A stretch of 64,000 bases of DNA from assembly GCA_018857735.1 (NCBI GenBank), contig JABMCL010003486.1:781501-845500 (forward strand). Direction: 5' to 3'. Within the stretch, counting starts at the first letter, position 1; each line of letters starts with the position of its first letter. Shown one piece after another: positions 14,862-24,284 of the stretch. Both the position numbers and the translations under genes were made by a program. The notes under the pieces were generated by a model, which saw only the letters and a program-made list of their open reading frames with translations, ran no database searches and was not told where the DNA came from. The stretch is from Alviniconcha marisindica. Lineage: Eukaryota; Mollusca; Gastropoda; Provannidae.

Positions 14862-15488
14862 GACAAATTCCAAACCACGAGGCTCCTCCTTCCACACCCA
14901 TCTGCCAGAAGAAGGAACCTGCAAAGCAAAAAAAGACAGGTGCACCAGCTGAAGCTATCTTATTTTATCAACAACTTTGTTTCCACAACAGTGCCACAAA
15001 AAATTTGCACAAAGCAAAATTAATGCACATTAACAAGAGGAACAACACAGCTGGAAGATGCCTTCCAGAGTAGCATATTTTCTACTTTTTTTTTTTATCT
15101 GCTGCCTAATTTCATCAACAAATGATGAATTACATTTTTTCTGTGGCGCATTTTTTCTGTGACGTCTATCAAAAAGAGAATTCTGGTGCCTTTCTGTCCA
15201 TGACTGTTGACGTCAAAGACAGTTTGATATCATCCAAATGAAATGTGAGAGAGTGCAAAACGTAGGAAAGAGTGCACCGGAAAAAAGAAAAGAAAAGCTT
15301 GACCACTCTTACAAAGTAGTAACAGCCTTCAACCTGATGAAGTTGATAACTATTTTTTGAAGAAGAGGGGAACAGATCGAAAACAGGCGGTCCAGTTTCT
15401 TTCTTTTAATACTATTTTTTAAGCAAAGTTTAAGCAAATCCAGCTGTTAAAAACATACCATGTCGGAATGAGCTGCAACCCTTGCCAT
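2729..15488 (-). CDS. PPP1R36: Protein phosphatase 1 regulatory subunit 36-like (17 coding exons, 429 aa)
   Basis: Exons in transcript order: 15488-15459, 14918-14860, 14272-14210, 13385-13264, 12678-12615, 12113-12015, 11190-11050, 10190-10148, 9436-9354, 8655-8600, 7619-7520, 7124-7095, 6726-6637, 5528-5448, 4949-4842, 4013-3970, 2805-2729. Every junction has GT/AG and the phases join into one frame of 430 codons. The start lies in CACACCATGG, a good Kozak context. Family hallmarks: GRWVWKEEPRGLEF (residues 15-28), the helical core around YCILVLGLGME with HHMECG (near 173-192), RVSSTYKDRG (195-204), TFRRKEFE (220-227), LRSDTFNP (237-244), SPAEYRRL (278-285) and QRSP/SPKEEAHWLFK (298-318). 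The tail (after about 360) is acidic and low-complexity. Length is close to vertebrate PPP1R36 (about 420 aa). Vertebrate family members bind PP1 and are described in testis; I see no canonical RVxF docking motif. It is head to head with the ABRA-like gene. Confidence 0.93.
3970..4250. repeat. CA-rich microsatellite beside exon 16 of PPP1R36-like gene
   Basis: From about 4085 to 4250 the plus strand is a long imperfect CA/CG/TGCA-rich tract (ACACACATGCACACA type). It lies in the intron just upstream, in transcript sense, of coding exon 16 (3970-4013). The long open frames through it are low-complexity artefacts. Confidence 0.8.
4508..4775 (+). mobile_element. 5S-rRNA-like SINE (family F, copy 1)
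   Basis: The head keeps the 5S-like internal control motif ATGGATGGGTGACC. The body and tail share many blocks, in the same order, with 16055-16340: TTCTGAGTCAAATCCTGTG-like text, the block with GCATGCAAAAAGATC, and the tail TTATGGAAACACCAAAATAA followed by CCCAGCATG. It sits in the last introns of the PPP1R36-like gene, antisense to that gene. The 5' head is shorter than in copy 2, so this copy is probably 5'-truncated. Confidence 0.7.
5750..6231 (+). mobile_element. MITE, family D, copy 1 (TA-flanked, short inverted ends)
   Basis: The sequence from GTTGTCAACCC at the left to GGGTTGACAGG at the right is almost the same as 24285-24701, with matching blocks throughout (GTAAACCTTAGTCCAG, GAAGGAAGAAGCAATGTTGT, TCAGCTGCTTGTTCAACAG). 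The left and right ends are inverted relative to each other over about 11 bp and both copies are flanked by TA, as in non-autonomous Tc1/mariner-type elements. It lacks a coding frame. A 64-bp insertion interrupts this copy (see 5796-5859). Confidence 0.75.
5796..5859 (+). mobile_element. 64-bp insertion with 12-bp target duplication
   Basis: The 12-mer CAGAGTTTGTGA occurs on both sides (5784-5795 and 5860-5871). The uninterrupted family-D copy at 24285-24701 has this site only once (CAGTGTTTGTGA). The inserted text (with ATGTCCTCGGATGTCG and TTGACATATTAGGGAC) resembles repeats near 12805-12850. This fits retroposition of a short element, or of a 5'-truncated SINE. Confidence 0.7.
7630..7751. 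repeat. Compound microsatellite ending in 22 C
   Basis: In order on the plus strand: CA repeat (7635-7660), TA repeat (about 7698-7711), CT repeat (about 7715-7730) and an uninterrupted C run at 7730-7751. It begins just beyond coding exon 11 of the PPP1R36-like gene (7520-7619), inside the intron that precedes that exon in the transcript. Confidence 0.85.
9795..10020 (+). mobile_element. tRNA-derived SINE (family A, copy 2, 5'-truncated)
   Basis: The body matches the minus-strand copy at 735-1016: AAGGCTGGGATCACACAGCT, CTTCATCCACTTGATGGATG, CTTGACCAACACTGTTGCAG, and GGGATAATGCATAAATGG near the end. The tRNA-like box A is missing and only a trace of the box B region (GAGTTTGAATCTCATC) remains. 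Confidence 0.6.
10396..10665 (+). mobile_element. tRNA-derived SINE (family B, copy 2, head lost)
   Basis: It shares blocks with the fuller copy at 49328-49720: CCACAGTAGCATGTAAAAG followed by ATCCTGGTCA, ACACAGAACATGTGCTGATA with GGCAGCAGTTT, TATTCAAAATGCATT, and AAAGCAGAGAATAATGC near the end. The tRNA-like head is absent. It lies in the intron between exons 7 and 8 of the PPP1R36-like gene. Confidence 0.6.
12795..12960 (+). repeat. Short interspersed repeats with TTAGGGAC/ATAAGGC motifs
   Basis: Two related short repeats lie side by side. One (about 12805-12850) has GATGTCGGTTGACATATTAG and resembles the insertion at 5796-5859. The other (about 12876-12920) has TTTACGTCCACGGAAACCAT followed by AAGGCTCATTAGG and resembles 32935-32980. 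These look like truncated copies of a dispersed family; I cannot define its ends. Confidence 0.45.
14620..14859. repeat. TG, GAA and CA microsatellites around exon 2 of PPP1R36-like gene
   Basis: TG tract near 14629-14656, GAA/AAG tract near 14770-14798 and CA tract 14818-14859. The CA tract (GT in the transcript) ends exactly at the 5' splice site of coding exon 2 (14860-14918), so the intron's first bases are themselves part of the repeat. Confidence 0.85.
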
Positions 15489-16054
15489 GGTGTGAAAAGG
15501 GTTAAAAAGTGTGCCAGGATTTACAAGTATGCAGTGCAAACTGAACACACAGTTGTAGAAGCCGCCATGATTGAAACCATAGCGATGGATAGGGGAAGCC
15601 ACTCTGTTAAAAGGGGAATATTTATTATGGTTGCAATGGAGTTTTACGGAGCCGTAACAATTATGTCAAAATAACTCATCAAAATACCCAAACCGTCCTC
15701 TTCTTTTATACTTTCATACAAAAGACATGGTCAGAGACACTGATCTAAACGTTCATGGTTCGATGCAACGAACTGAAATGATTTCTCCCTAAATTCCCAT
15801 TTTTGGTCACAGGCATGTGCTAGCAGTTTTGGAGACAAACTACGCACTTGCTTTCTCAGTCGGGGTAAGCAGACGTATATCACTGTTTCAGAGACTTAGA
15901 GTGGTGTGTAATTTGGAAGTCCAATCAGTGGCATGGCACAATTTGTACAACTTGGTGGAGGTACTGTACTAAAGTAGTAATGTCATGCTTTACAAATTGT
16001 CTCCCCTTCCTCTCTAACCTTGGAACTGAAAGTAAAACTAAATCAATAGGGAGA

Positions 16055-16340
16055 GTCAGTGGTGCAGAGCAAAAGCACTCGCTTTCGAAAGCGAGAGTTA
16101 AGCACGAGCGAGCGTGGTCATCAAATGGATGGGTGACCGTTACGTGCTAGGCTTTGCGCCCGCCCCGAGATTTCTCCAGAGTCAGATTCTGTGTAAGATC
16201 TGCAAAAGCCCTTCAGATGAGACTAAAACCCGAGGTCCACCGTGTGTATGTACACATGCAAAAAGATCCTCGTCAGAGTTCGGGGGATTATGGAAACACC
16301 AAAATAACCCAGCATGTACTGAAAATGTCAGAGTCCTACT
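16055..16340 (+). mobile_element. 5S-rRNA-like SINE (family F, copy 2)
   Basis: The head carries GTTAAGCACGAGCG and GTGGTCATCAAATGGATGGG followed by TGACC. This resembles the internal promoter region of 5S rRNA (GTTAAGC... then TGGATGGGTGACC), the pattern used by SINE3-type elements. The body and tail match 4508-4775. The inverted repeat CTCGCTTTCGAAAGCGAG (16078-16095) sits just before the 5S-like part. There is no obvious poly-A tail. Confidence 0.75.
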
Positions 16341-17202
16341 TGGGCATGTGGTCACATCAGTGCTTACCTGGCCAGCCAGTACCACAGTCCATAATAAACA
16401 AATTAATATAAATTATGCTCCTTGTTGATCTGTAAAATTGCATAATGCACACATTTGGTAAGCCTCCCTGCAGCCCTTGTTCTTCCAAATTGAACATTGT
16501 ACAATATTTTGTATTCCAGTGTCTGTCTGCTTGACCTTTCTGTTTTTCCTGCTGTTTTGGTGCAGATCCACAATAGTGTCACTGTCAGTCTTGCCTTCTC
16601 AAAATGTATTGCGTCCAACGGGCAAAAGTTTTAAAGGAAGTAGGTTTTTGCTTTTTACAAAATGAGTTTCTTCCATCAAACAGAAGGGATAATCACGTCC
16701 TGATTTGTATTCAGTTTCTAAAATGATGGAACTAGCTGTGCACACACAACAACAAATAGGACAAATGACATACTGCTAGCTCTCTGGAGTTGCTTGCACT
16801 GTCTATTTTATATTGGGCTTGACAGTTACATCCATGTTCAAATCATCTGAAGAGCAAGATGAAAGAGACCAAAGGTAATTGTTACTCTTGATGTTTAGTT
16901 TTTTCTCTCCAGTCATTCCAGCTGTCTGTCACTGACGCAAGGGGATGCTAAAATGAAAATAAAATCAACAGACCACTCACACTTTTCTTAAAGAAGTTAT
17001 TCTTTTAATCTATGATTTCTTTACAATCATTTGCATTTTCTCTTTGTATTAGTCTTACCCACTCTATACAATGAAGATAATTATTTTTATTTTTACCCAA
17101 CTGCTACTAATTTTCCATAACTGTCAATATTAACAGGATGCATTATTAGTTATTAAAAAAACACTAATGATTTGGCATTAGCCTTGCCATGACACTGAAT
17201 AT

Positions 17203-17206
<4 letters not shown>

Positions 17207-17269
<63 letters not shown>

Positions 17270-17319
17270 GTTTTTTGTTGTTGTTGTTTTTTGGTTTTGT
17301 TTGGTGTTGTGTGTGTGTG

Positions 17320-17352
<33 letters not shown>
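17207..17352. repeat. TG microsatellites abutting ABRA-like exon
   Basis: Two TG tracts (about 17207-17260 and 17308-17351) are separated by a T-rich segment with TTGTTGTTG. The second runs up to TATCAG, the presumed splice acceptor of the ABRA-like coding exon. Open frames made of Cys-Val repeats through this tract are artefacts. Confidence 0.9.
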
Positions 17353-17353
<1 letters not shown>

Positions 17354-17356
17354 CAG

Positions 17357-17862
17357 GACCTGCCCAAGGACCCCAAAACACCAAACTGATCGCCGGGTCG
17401 GCTGAAATGGCTTACAGTCAGAGAGGTCGCCTGTCTTCAAAGGTCTCCTTGTGGCAAAAACGAGCAGATGAGCACCAGGAGAAACAGCTCATCAACCCCT
17501 TTTCAAGTTGGGAAGGAGCATCACATCGTGCTAAACTCGACAAAAATGATCCAAACTATGGGAAACCTGTTGAGGGTTCTTCAACTGAGCGTCGAGGGCG
17601 TCAGGCTGGAGACCATATCAGTGGAGAAATTGTTGAATTGTGTCGAGTTATTGCTGAGTTAGGTCAACGCCAGTCAGACAATACATTTGTCATTACATTC
17701 GGTGTGTTATTTGATGCATACACCAAAATATCAAACAAACTTGTTGGAATGCTGATGCGGGCAAGGAAACAGCATCTGGTTGAATTTGAGGGAGAAATGC
17801 TTTTCCAGCGTCGAGATGATCATGTTGTGATTAGGTGTCTGCGGGTTCCAGAGATGGGATAA
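17357..17862 (+). CDS. ABRA: ABRA/STARS-like protein with Costars domain, terminal exon
   Basis: The exon follows TATCAG and reads to a stop at 17860-17862 (168 codons including stop, plus a 2-nt partial codon). An in-frame ATG at 17407 would give 151 aa. From that Met: KVSLWQKRADEHQ (12-24), NPFSSWEGASHR (30-41), DPNYGKPVEGSSTERRG (48-64), then the Costars domain (about 70-147) with EIVELCRVI, ITFGVLFDAYTKISNKLVGM, ARKQHLVEFEGEML and RRDDHVV. This order matches the C-terminal half of actin-binding Rho-activating protein, which binds actin and promotes Rho/MRTF-SRF signalling in vertebrate muscle. ABRACL is shorter and lacks the NPFSSW/YGKP segment, so ABRA is the better match. Whether the true start is ATG 17407 or an upstream exon is unresolved. 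Confidence 0.88.
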
Positions 17863-17920
17863 AAATTTACTGAATTTGTTTCCATGTAAGCTGCATGTCT
17901 ACACTGCACTATAAATATTT

Positions 17921-17926
17921 ATTAAA
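17921..17926 (+). terminator. Candidate variant poly(A) signal of ABRA-like gene
   Basis: ATTAAA lies about 60 nt after the stop codon, in ATAAATATTTATTAAAAG. It is the nearest poly(A)-like hexamer on the plus strand. A more distal site is possible. Confidence 0.35.
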
Positions 17927-18957
17927 AGAAACCTTGATAGAGTGGGTTTTGTGCAATATCTGCTGGGGGGAGGGAGTCGCTGAATTTACCAACTGCTGAA
18001 AAACCAGTGTGTGCTTTTTGTTGTTGTCATTTTCTTCTGTTTTTTTTGAAGGGGGGAGGGGGAGCAGTGGGGAAGGAGTTGGGGGGAAGGGGAGGGATGC
18101 AGAACTACTGAATCATTGGGATGCTTGTAAGGGCACACAGTAACATGGCTTTAATTGGTACTGAAACAAATAAATGCTCAGTGACCATGCTAGACTCCAA
18201 GCACTGGTTTATGACATCCTCAACCACTGCCATAACTGATCACGCCATAGGTCTCCCCAAACTGTCAGCTAATGGACAGTTTTGTTGGTGCCCAGTGGCA
18301 ATAAGTTTGTAACAGACGACTCAAATACTATCAGGTGTTTCTTTTATAACCGCCCACATTGCTTACTCCTGTACAAGATGAAAATTGTTTGAATTGAGAT
18401 GGAACTCTTCTTTTTTTCACTGGGGGTGGATGCTGGAGACAGGGGCTACCAGGATTATGAGGCAGGTGTAAAATGGAGGAATGTTTGGAAGTGAATGGGA
18501 AGCTCATTGTGTGAGCTGATCATAATCTGGAAGAGTGAGAACATGGGTCACTGGTGTGATGTCTTTGAATTTCTGCAGCGGATTAGTAAAGTTGTATCGC
18601 TGCCTGATGTACATGTTCATGCATAAGGTATAAGCACACACATGTGCACATCACACACATTGAAGATACTCTGGAACTCTTTCAGAAGCATTTTAAGACA
18701 GTTTTTGTGTGTGTTTGTTTTAAAATTTGACAGCCAGAATGAAAAAGATTAGGTCACTACCTATAGTTTTAGAACAAACAAAAAAGAAAGGTCACCCAAG
18801 CACATGTACATTACTGCAATCAGTCCTGTTTCACAAAAGCAGTGGGATGTCAAATAAGCCAAACAGCTGAGAGCAAATTTCAGCTTGACCAGAATTCCAG
18901 ATATCTGTCATATTATGGAAAAAAGTTTGACTTATATTAAGGAGAACCTTTATACTG

Positions 18958-19451
18958 CCCAGTAAACATGCCAGATTCGATCCAGAAACGTTTTGGTTAT
19001 GGCCAGTTGCAGCCATAATCAGGCCAGATAGTATACGCTGGATATGACTTCCCGCATCCGTTGCAACTCTGTTTTTCCAAAGAAGGCATGGATCACATTG
19101 TGCAAAACTTATCGGGACCTGATCTGGATGGCCTGGTCAGGGTTTGGCCAAAAGCATCTGGTCTGGAAGCAAGCTGATGTGCAGGGATCATCTGGCCTCG
19201 TTTCTGGCAGGATGCAACCATCCTGCTGCCAGTTTCCCACTTTCAGACTTGGTTGCATTCTTCCACAGACATTCCAGATAATATTGTGCAAAACCAGCCT
19301 GGATCCAATTTAGTTTTGGCTGACTGTGTCAGGTTTTGGCCAAATGGATCCAGTCCAGAAACAGGCCAATGTGCAAGAATGATCCGACCCACTTTTGGCC
19401 AATGCTTCCCAGCCGATCTGGATGCAAATTGGATCCAGCATGTTTACTGGG
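18958..19451. mobile_element. MITE, family E (perfect 14-bp inverted ends)
   Basis: The left end CCCAGTAAACATGC and the right end GCATGTTTACTGGG are perfect reverse complements. Inside are two imperfect direct copies of about 120 bp, seen as ATTGTGCAAAAC, CAGGGTTTGGCCAAA / CAGGTTTTGGCCAAA, GTCTGGAAGCAAG / GTCCAGAAACAGG and ATGTGCAGGGATCAT / ATGTGCAAGAATGAT. CTGGATC-type motifs recur in both orientations. There is no coding frame. No clear target duplication was seen, so the superfamily is not assigned. Confidence 0.7.
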
Positions 19452-20607
19452 TGGACAATTGTTGTTGTCCCCTGGGTATGCAATACATCTGGCGTGTACT
19501 GTACATTAAAATAATTGCTGGTGTGCTTGCCTGTGATAACATTAATAAGGCCCAGTGATATTGGGAGAATGGATCAAAACAGACTCAACACAGAAAGACA
19601 CGGGCTGCAAGGAAAGAAAAGACAAGCAGAAAATAGTTATTCTCTTCGCAAACAATATTATTACAGATGCAAAATTTAAAATGGATGTAATGTTGTTGTT
19701 TTTTCTTTTAAATTCCCCCTCCACTTTGCTGTCTGTTTAAGTTGTATGTAAGTGTTGACTGTGGGTACTGTGCAATTTAATTGTATTATGTAGACTGCCT
19801 GTAGTGCCTTGGTGGATTAGTTGCTAAAATTGAACAAGCTGAATGTATGCATGGACTGGCTGTAGGTATGATAACTGTATTGTTATTGATAGAACGTATC
19901 TCAGTTAAGCGCCTAGCACAGTTTATGACTGGATATATATATATACATACATATATATATACACACACACACACACTGAACAGGTTTTCAGCATTATAAT
20001 TATTTTACTTTTATTTTCAGTCTCCGTTTATGACAAATTTTCTGTGTGTCCACAATATATAAAATGTGCATTCAGACACAGCTTGCTCCATTAATGTGCC
20101 TTGAAGTTTTTTAGTTTTTTTTTAAACTACAGTAACAAGTGTACAACATTATTCACATGGTACATCGTCATTATTTGACAGATTGATACCTTTAGTTTAA
20201 ATTTTAGTCATGTTTTGTCATGTGTTGGTAGATACAGTGGCCTCAGTCCATCTTATTTTGCCTACATCAGAAGTTTCCTTTACATTATGACTGCTGAAGT
20301 TGTCTGCTGTTTTTTTAGTAATACTTTTTTGTGTGATAATCTAGTCATATTTATTCAAATACATATACACTGAATCCCCCCCTGCATTTTAGTGGCAGTC
20401 TTATATTTGTACATGAATTAATTAAAGAATTAAATCAAATTAAATTTGTACATACCTGTTTATCCCCCCCAAAAAAAAAAAACAAAAAACAACAACAACA
20501 AAAACACAACAAATGAGTGAAAATAAGAATTTGTACATCATGACTGTGGCATCGCTGCAGCACAGCTCAGTCATTGAAGAAGATGGTCATTTCATTTTCC
20601 TTTGCAG

Positions 20608-20759
20608 CTTCAGACTCTCTCATAACCATGAAAATCAACAATGTTCTAAAGGAAAATGCCCCCCTGCTGGATGCCTTCATATATGTACACATTCAAGTGT
20701 CCTGGGACAGACTCCATTTAGCACTTCGCAAGATAACGTCACCTGATTCTTTCAAATAG
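20608..20759 (+). other. Orphan terminal-exon-like ORF (49 aa), unrecognised
   Basis: A good splice acceptor (TTTCATTTTCCTTTGCAG, ending at 20607) is followed by an open frame ending at TAG 20757-20759. The frame reads SDSLITMKINNVL, then KENAPLLDAFIYVHIQVSW, then DRLHLALRKITSPDSFK. This looks like real protein: balanced composition and amphipathic periodicity, without low complexity. I do not recognise the family. No upstream exon was found between the ABRA-like gene and this point, so it may be a relic of a duplicated gene, or the last exon of a transcript that starts upstream. Confidence 0.4.
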
Positions 20760-20840
20760 TACCTCAGGATATTCCTATTTACCCGTCATTATTTGCAATA
20801 ATATCAAATAGCCTGACAGACAGACACCATCTTGCTTACC

Positions 20841-21570
20841 TTTGACAAGATGCTCTACAGTGTCTGTGGACATACCCATGGTTTGGTTGAGAACTTTCTC
20901 TACCAAAGGACCCTGCAAGTTGTTGTAGAGGGACAGGTGTCATCAACAGGCCAAGTGAAGTGGCCTCCAGTGTTCCACAAGGATCTGTCCTTGGTCCTAC
21001 CCTGTTTCTAGCCTACATCAACGACCTGTTCAAGAACACCCAAGAACATCACATTACAAGTGAGACTCTTTGCAGATATCACAATCTTACACCACAAAAT
21101 CTGATCCTAAAGAGACTTCAGCATACTCCAAGAAGAGCTGGATCAACTCAAACACTGGGAGAAAGAGTGGCAGATGACATTCAACATCAACAAGTGCCAC
21201 ATCTTGACAGTCTCCAGAAAGAGAAAGCAGACTGACTACTCCCTCCATGGCCAGGTTTTTGGGAAGGTCGAAAAGGCCAAGTACTTTGCGGTGACATTGA
21301 CAAAAGACCTCAACTGGGGATTCAGTGTCCATACCATCAAACCCAAAATGAACAAGACTAGCATGTTTACTTATTAAAAACTGAGAGGGAGTCCCATCAC
21401 AGTTCAAACAAAGTGCTACAAGGGCATTGTATGTCCAGTCCTGGAGTACATCGCCCCTTTGTGGGACCCCCACCAGAAACACCTGCAGGACAAATTGGAG
21501 ATGGTCCAGAGAATTGCATGGTGTATTTGTGGTGACCTCAGGCATGCCTCCAGCACCTCTGCCCTGGTAA
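20841..21570 (+). pseudogene. Non-LTR retrotransposon reverse transcriptase relic
   Basis: Several frames carry, in correct order, hallmarks of a LINE reverse transcriptase. First comes a segment like FDKMLYSV.GHTHGLVENFL (about 20850-20915), then VPQGSVLGPTLFLAYINDL (about 20970-21030), then LFADITIL at the catalytic FADD position (second D lost), then the C-terminal part with LDQLKHWEKEWQMTFNINKC (about 21130-21190), KYFAVTLTKDLNWG, PVLEYIAPLWDPHQKHLQDK and LEMVQR (about 21430-21515). At least three frame changes and a CA tract at 21572-21590 disrupt it. Homologous, still more decayed text continues to about 21750. Confidence 0.85.
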
Positions 21571-24284
21571 AAAACACACACACACACACACTCAAACTCT
21601 CCCTGAAGCTCCATTGTACATCAAACACAATACCATGCTGTACAAGTTTGTAGGAGGTCTCTTTGTCACCAAACCCAGAGAAGGAAGTCTCAACTTCACC
21701 CAAAATCCTACCCATGGTCATGAGACCAAGCTCCTCATCCCTTATTCCAAATCCATGGGTTTGAGCATGCCCATACTTTAGAGAGGAAACATTACCTGCC
21801 ATACATTGTTGGTGTGAGCACACCCATACTACTAGAACCTTACCCACCATATGTTGTGGGTGTGGAGTCGTCATACCTTTCCAAGAGACAGCATAATTTA
21901 TTTATTTTTTACATGCTGCACATCATGGGTGTGACTTGGACATCAGATTTTTCCATCAACAGATGGAATTCCACCAGCTGAGGAGTGGCATGGGTTATTC
22001 CTAAGAGAGAAATGTATTTGAGTACACTCTGTGACAATTTTGGGGTAACTGATTTGTGAATTTCCATACAAATTTATGTTTCAGAATCTTGTCTCATGTC
22101 TACACCCATGCTATTTTCAGACTCCTATAAAAAAAGGTATGGGTGTGGGTATATCCACAATGTATGGGAAGGTGTATCTACAGGTAAGCCCACATTAATA
22201 CATCCATGATGTATGGTGTGCAACTTTCAAGGTTATGCATGGTGAAGGTTAAGCAAGTGGGACCAGAGCTTCATGAGAAAACAAGATAAACATAAAATGT
22301 TCAAGAAATGCTGATCATCATAATTTACACTTTGTAATATTGCCATATGTTCTGAAACAGTTGCCATCCTTGAACAATTAAAAAAATTAATTGCTTAAAA
22401 ACAGAAAAATATGTACATAATAATAATAATGTACATTTATCATGCGCTCATCAGTTCCTTGAGCACTCACGTGATACCTAAATATGGTATTCTATACACA
22501 TGTAGAGCACAGTCCCACCAAAACAACCCACACAAATTGACAAAGCACTATACAGAAAGACCCCCCCCCCCCCACCCCACACACAAACCACAATGAATTC
22601 AAATGTGTACAACACTGATCTGTATCATACATCACATACATGCGCGTGAGCATGTGCACGCACACACACACACAAAGACTGGAGCAGAAACTAGGTACTG
22701 ATATTAGTTGGGGTGAAAATACTGAGAAGAAGAAGGTTTTCTGTTTGGCTTTAAAGATGACGGGGTTGAGCAGTGTCTGAGGTCTAGTGAGAGTGAATTC
22801 CAAATGTGTAGTCCAAAGCAAGAGAAGGTGCAAAAGCCGTAAGTTTTGCATTTGTATCATTAGATTTTCAGCATGCAGGCATCAGAAGAAGAGTGTAGTG
22901 TATGAGATGACATGTAGACATATAGCAGTTCAGAGAGGTAAGCAGGACCAGAACCATTTACTGATAAAAGTAAAACATGAGAGGCTCAGTAAAAAAACAA
23001 CTTTATTGTCTGGTTCATCAATTTACACAAAATGTTCAATAAACAATAGAATAAAATATCCATTAGCCATATATCATTAGATGGACACATCAAAATGTCA
23101 TAATTTTGTGCCAGATATATGACATGTTACCTCCTGCATAGACATGTATGGCATTAGAGAAATTCACACACACACATATATATACTTACCGCATTAAGCC
23201 TTCTTGCTCTCTCTTTTGGAGTTTCTTTCATGCCAGTAAATACTGACCACAATGAAAACAAAAAATGTACAAAGTCCAATTGTTCTGCACATAACTATTA
23301 CATGCAACTGCAAGTCACACAGACTGAACACAATGTGACAAGAACTTGCAGAAAAAACATTATTTTCAGCACTGTACAAAACAAAACAAAAAAATCAGAC
23401 AGTTCACTGAAGAACTGACAGAGTCTCTCACAAACATTCATGCACTTGCATCAACACAAACATAAAACAATGTACAAGCACTCATTTTGCTATGCACACC
23501 TGTAATTATTATCAACGCATGCTGAGACGAGTTATGTAAATTCATGATGCAAACCCCTCCCCCCCCTCTTCCCCCATCCCCAAATGGGTTCAACTTATAC
23601 ATCACCATGCATAAAGCCAGCTCCCTCACTGAACACACACACACATAATTATGTGTGCATATTCAAAAGAATCGTGTGGCCACATCAAGAAGCTGAAGGG
23701 GTATCTATCAGCCTACCATCCTAATGTTGGGTTGGCCCATAGCTCATGCAGCAGTTCTGTCAAAAAAATAAAGCCCATACTTCCCAGACTGCAATGGGCT
23801 TCCTGGCCCAAGGCAGCACTGATGTCATGTCCTGTTCCTTCTTACTGGTCTCTTACCTGATAACACCTCCCCCCTCCCCCCACCACCATCATGGCTCAGA
23901 AGCACTGGGCTGCAGAATCCAAAGTCAAGAGAACCCCACCTAGGATCTTCAGCACCTTCTTGCCAAAGAATAGGGACTAATCCTTCAGGTGTTCATGAAT
24001 TCTGTTTCACTGGGTTAAAAAACAAACAAAAAACTTTTACCATTTTCAGTTTTTTTTATTTAAATAACAACTTTCTTTTTACAGATCAGTATACATTTAA
24101 TGTTATTATATTATGATCGGCAGACATTTAATATTATTATGCTTTGCCCTTTCCTGGTCAGTGTTGATTTCATTAATTAATGGATTGACAAAACATCACA
24201 ACTAAAAAAAAACACCAAACATCAAACAGGTTCACACAGTGACAAGACAAGCCTGATGCAAAAACTCACAAAGTGTAGTTTTCA

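Larger units (their letters stand above)
15489..17356. promoter_or_regulatory. Divergent intergenic region of PPP1R36-like and ABRA-like genes
   Basis: The starts of two oppositely transcribed genes flank this interval, so the PPP1R36-like promoter should lie in it. Upstream coding or leader exons of the ABRA-like gene may also lie here, but I could not identify any with confidence. It contains the fuller 5S-like SINE at 16055-16340 and the TG tracts at 17207-17352. I see no clear TATA box that I would place. Confidence 0.4.

Noticed and set aside
16078..16140. A 5S rRNA gene
   Set aside because: Only the internal control motifs are similar; the rest of 5S is missing and the sequence continues into a repeated SINE body.
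17208..17405. Long Cys-Val-rich open frames
   Set aside because: They are translations of TG repeats. Only the part after the acceptor at 17357 belongs to the ABRA-like protein.
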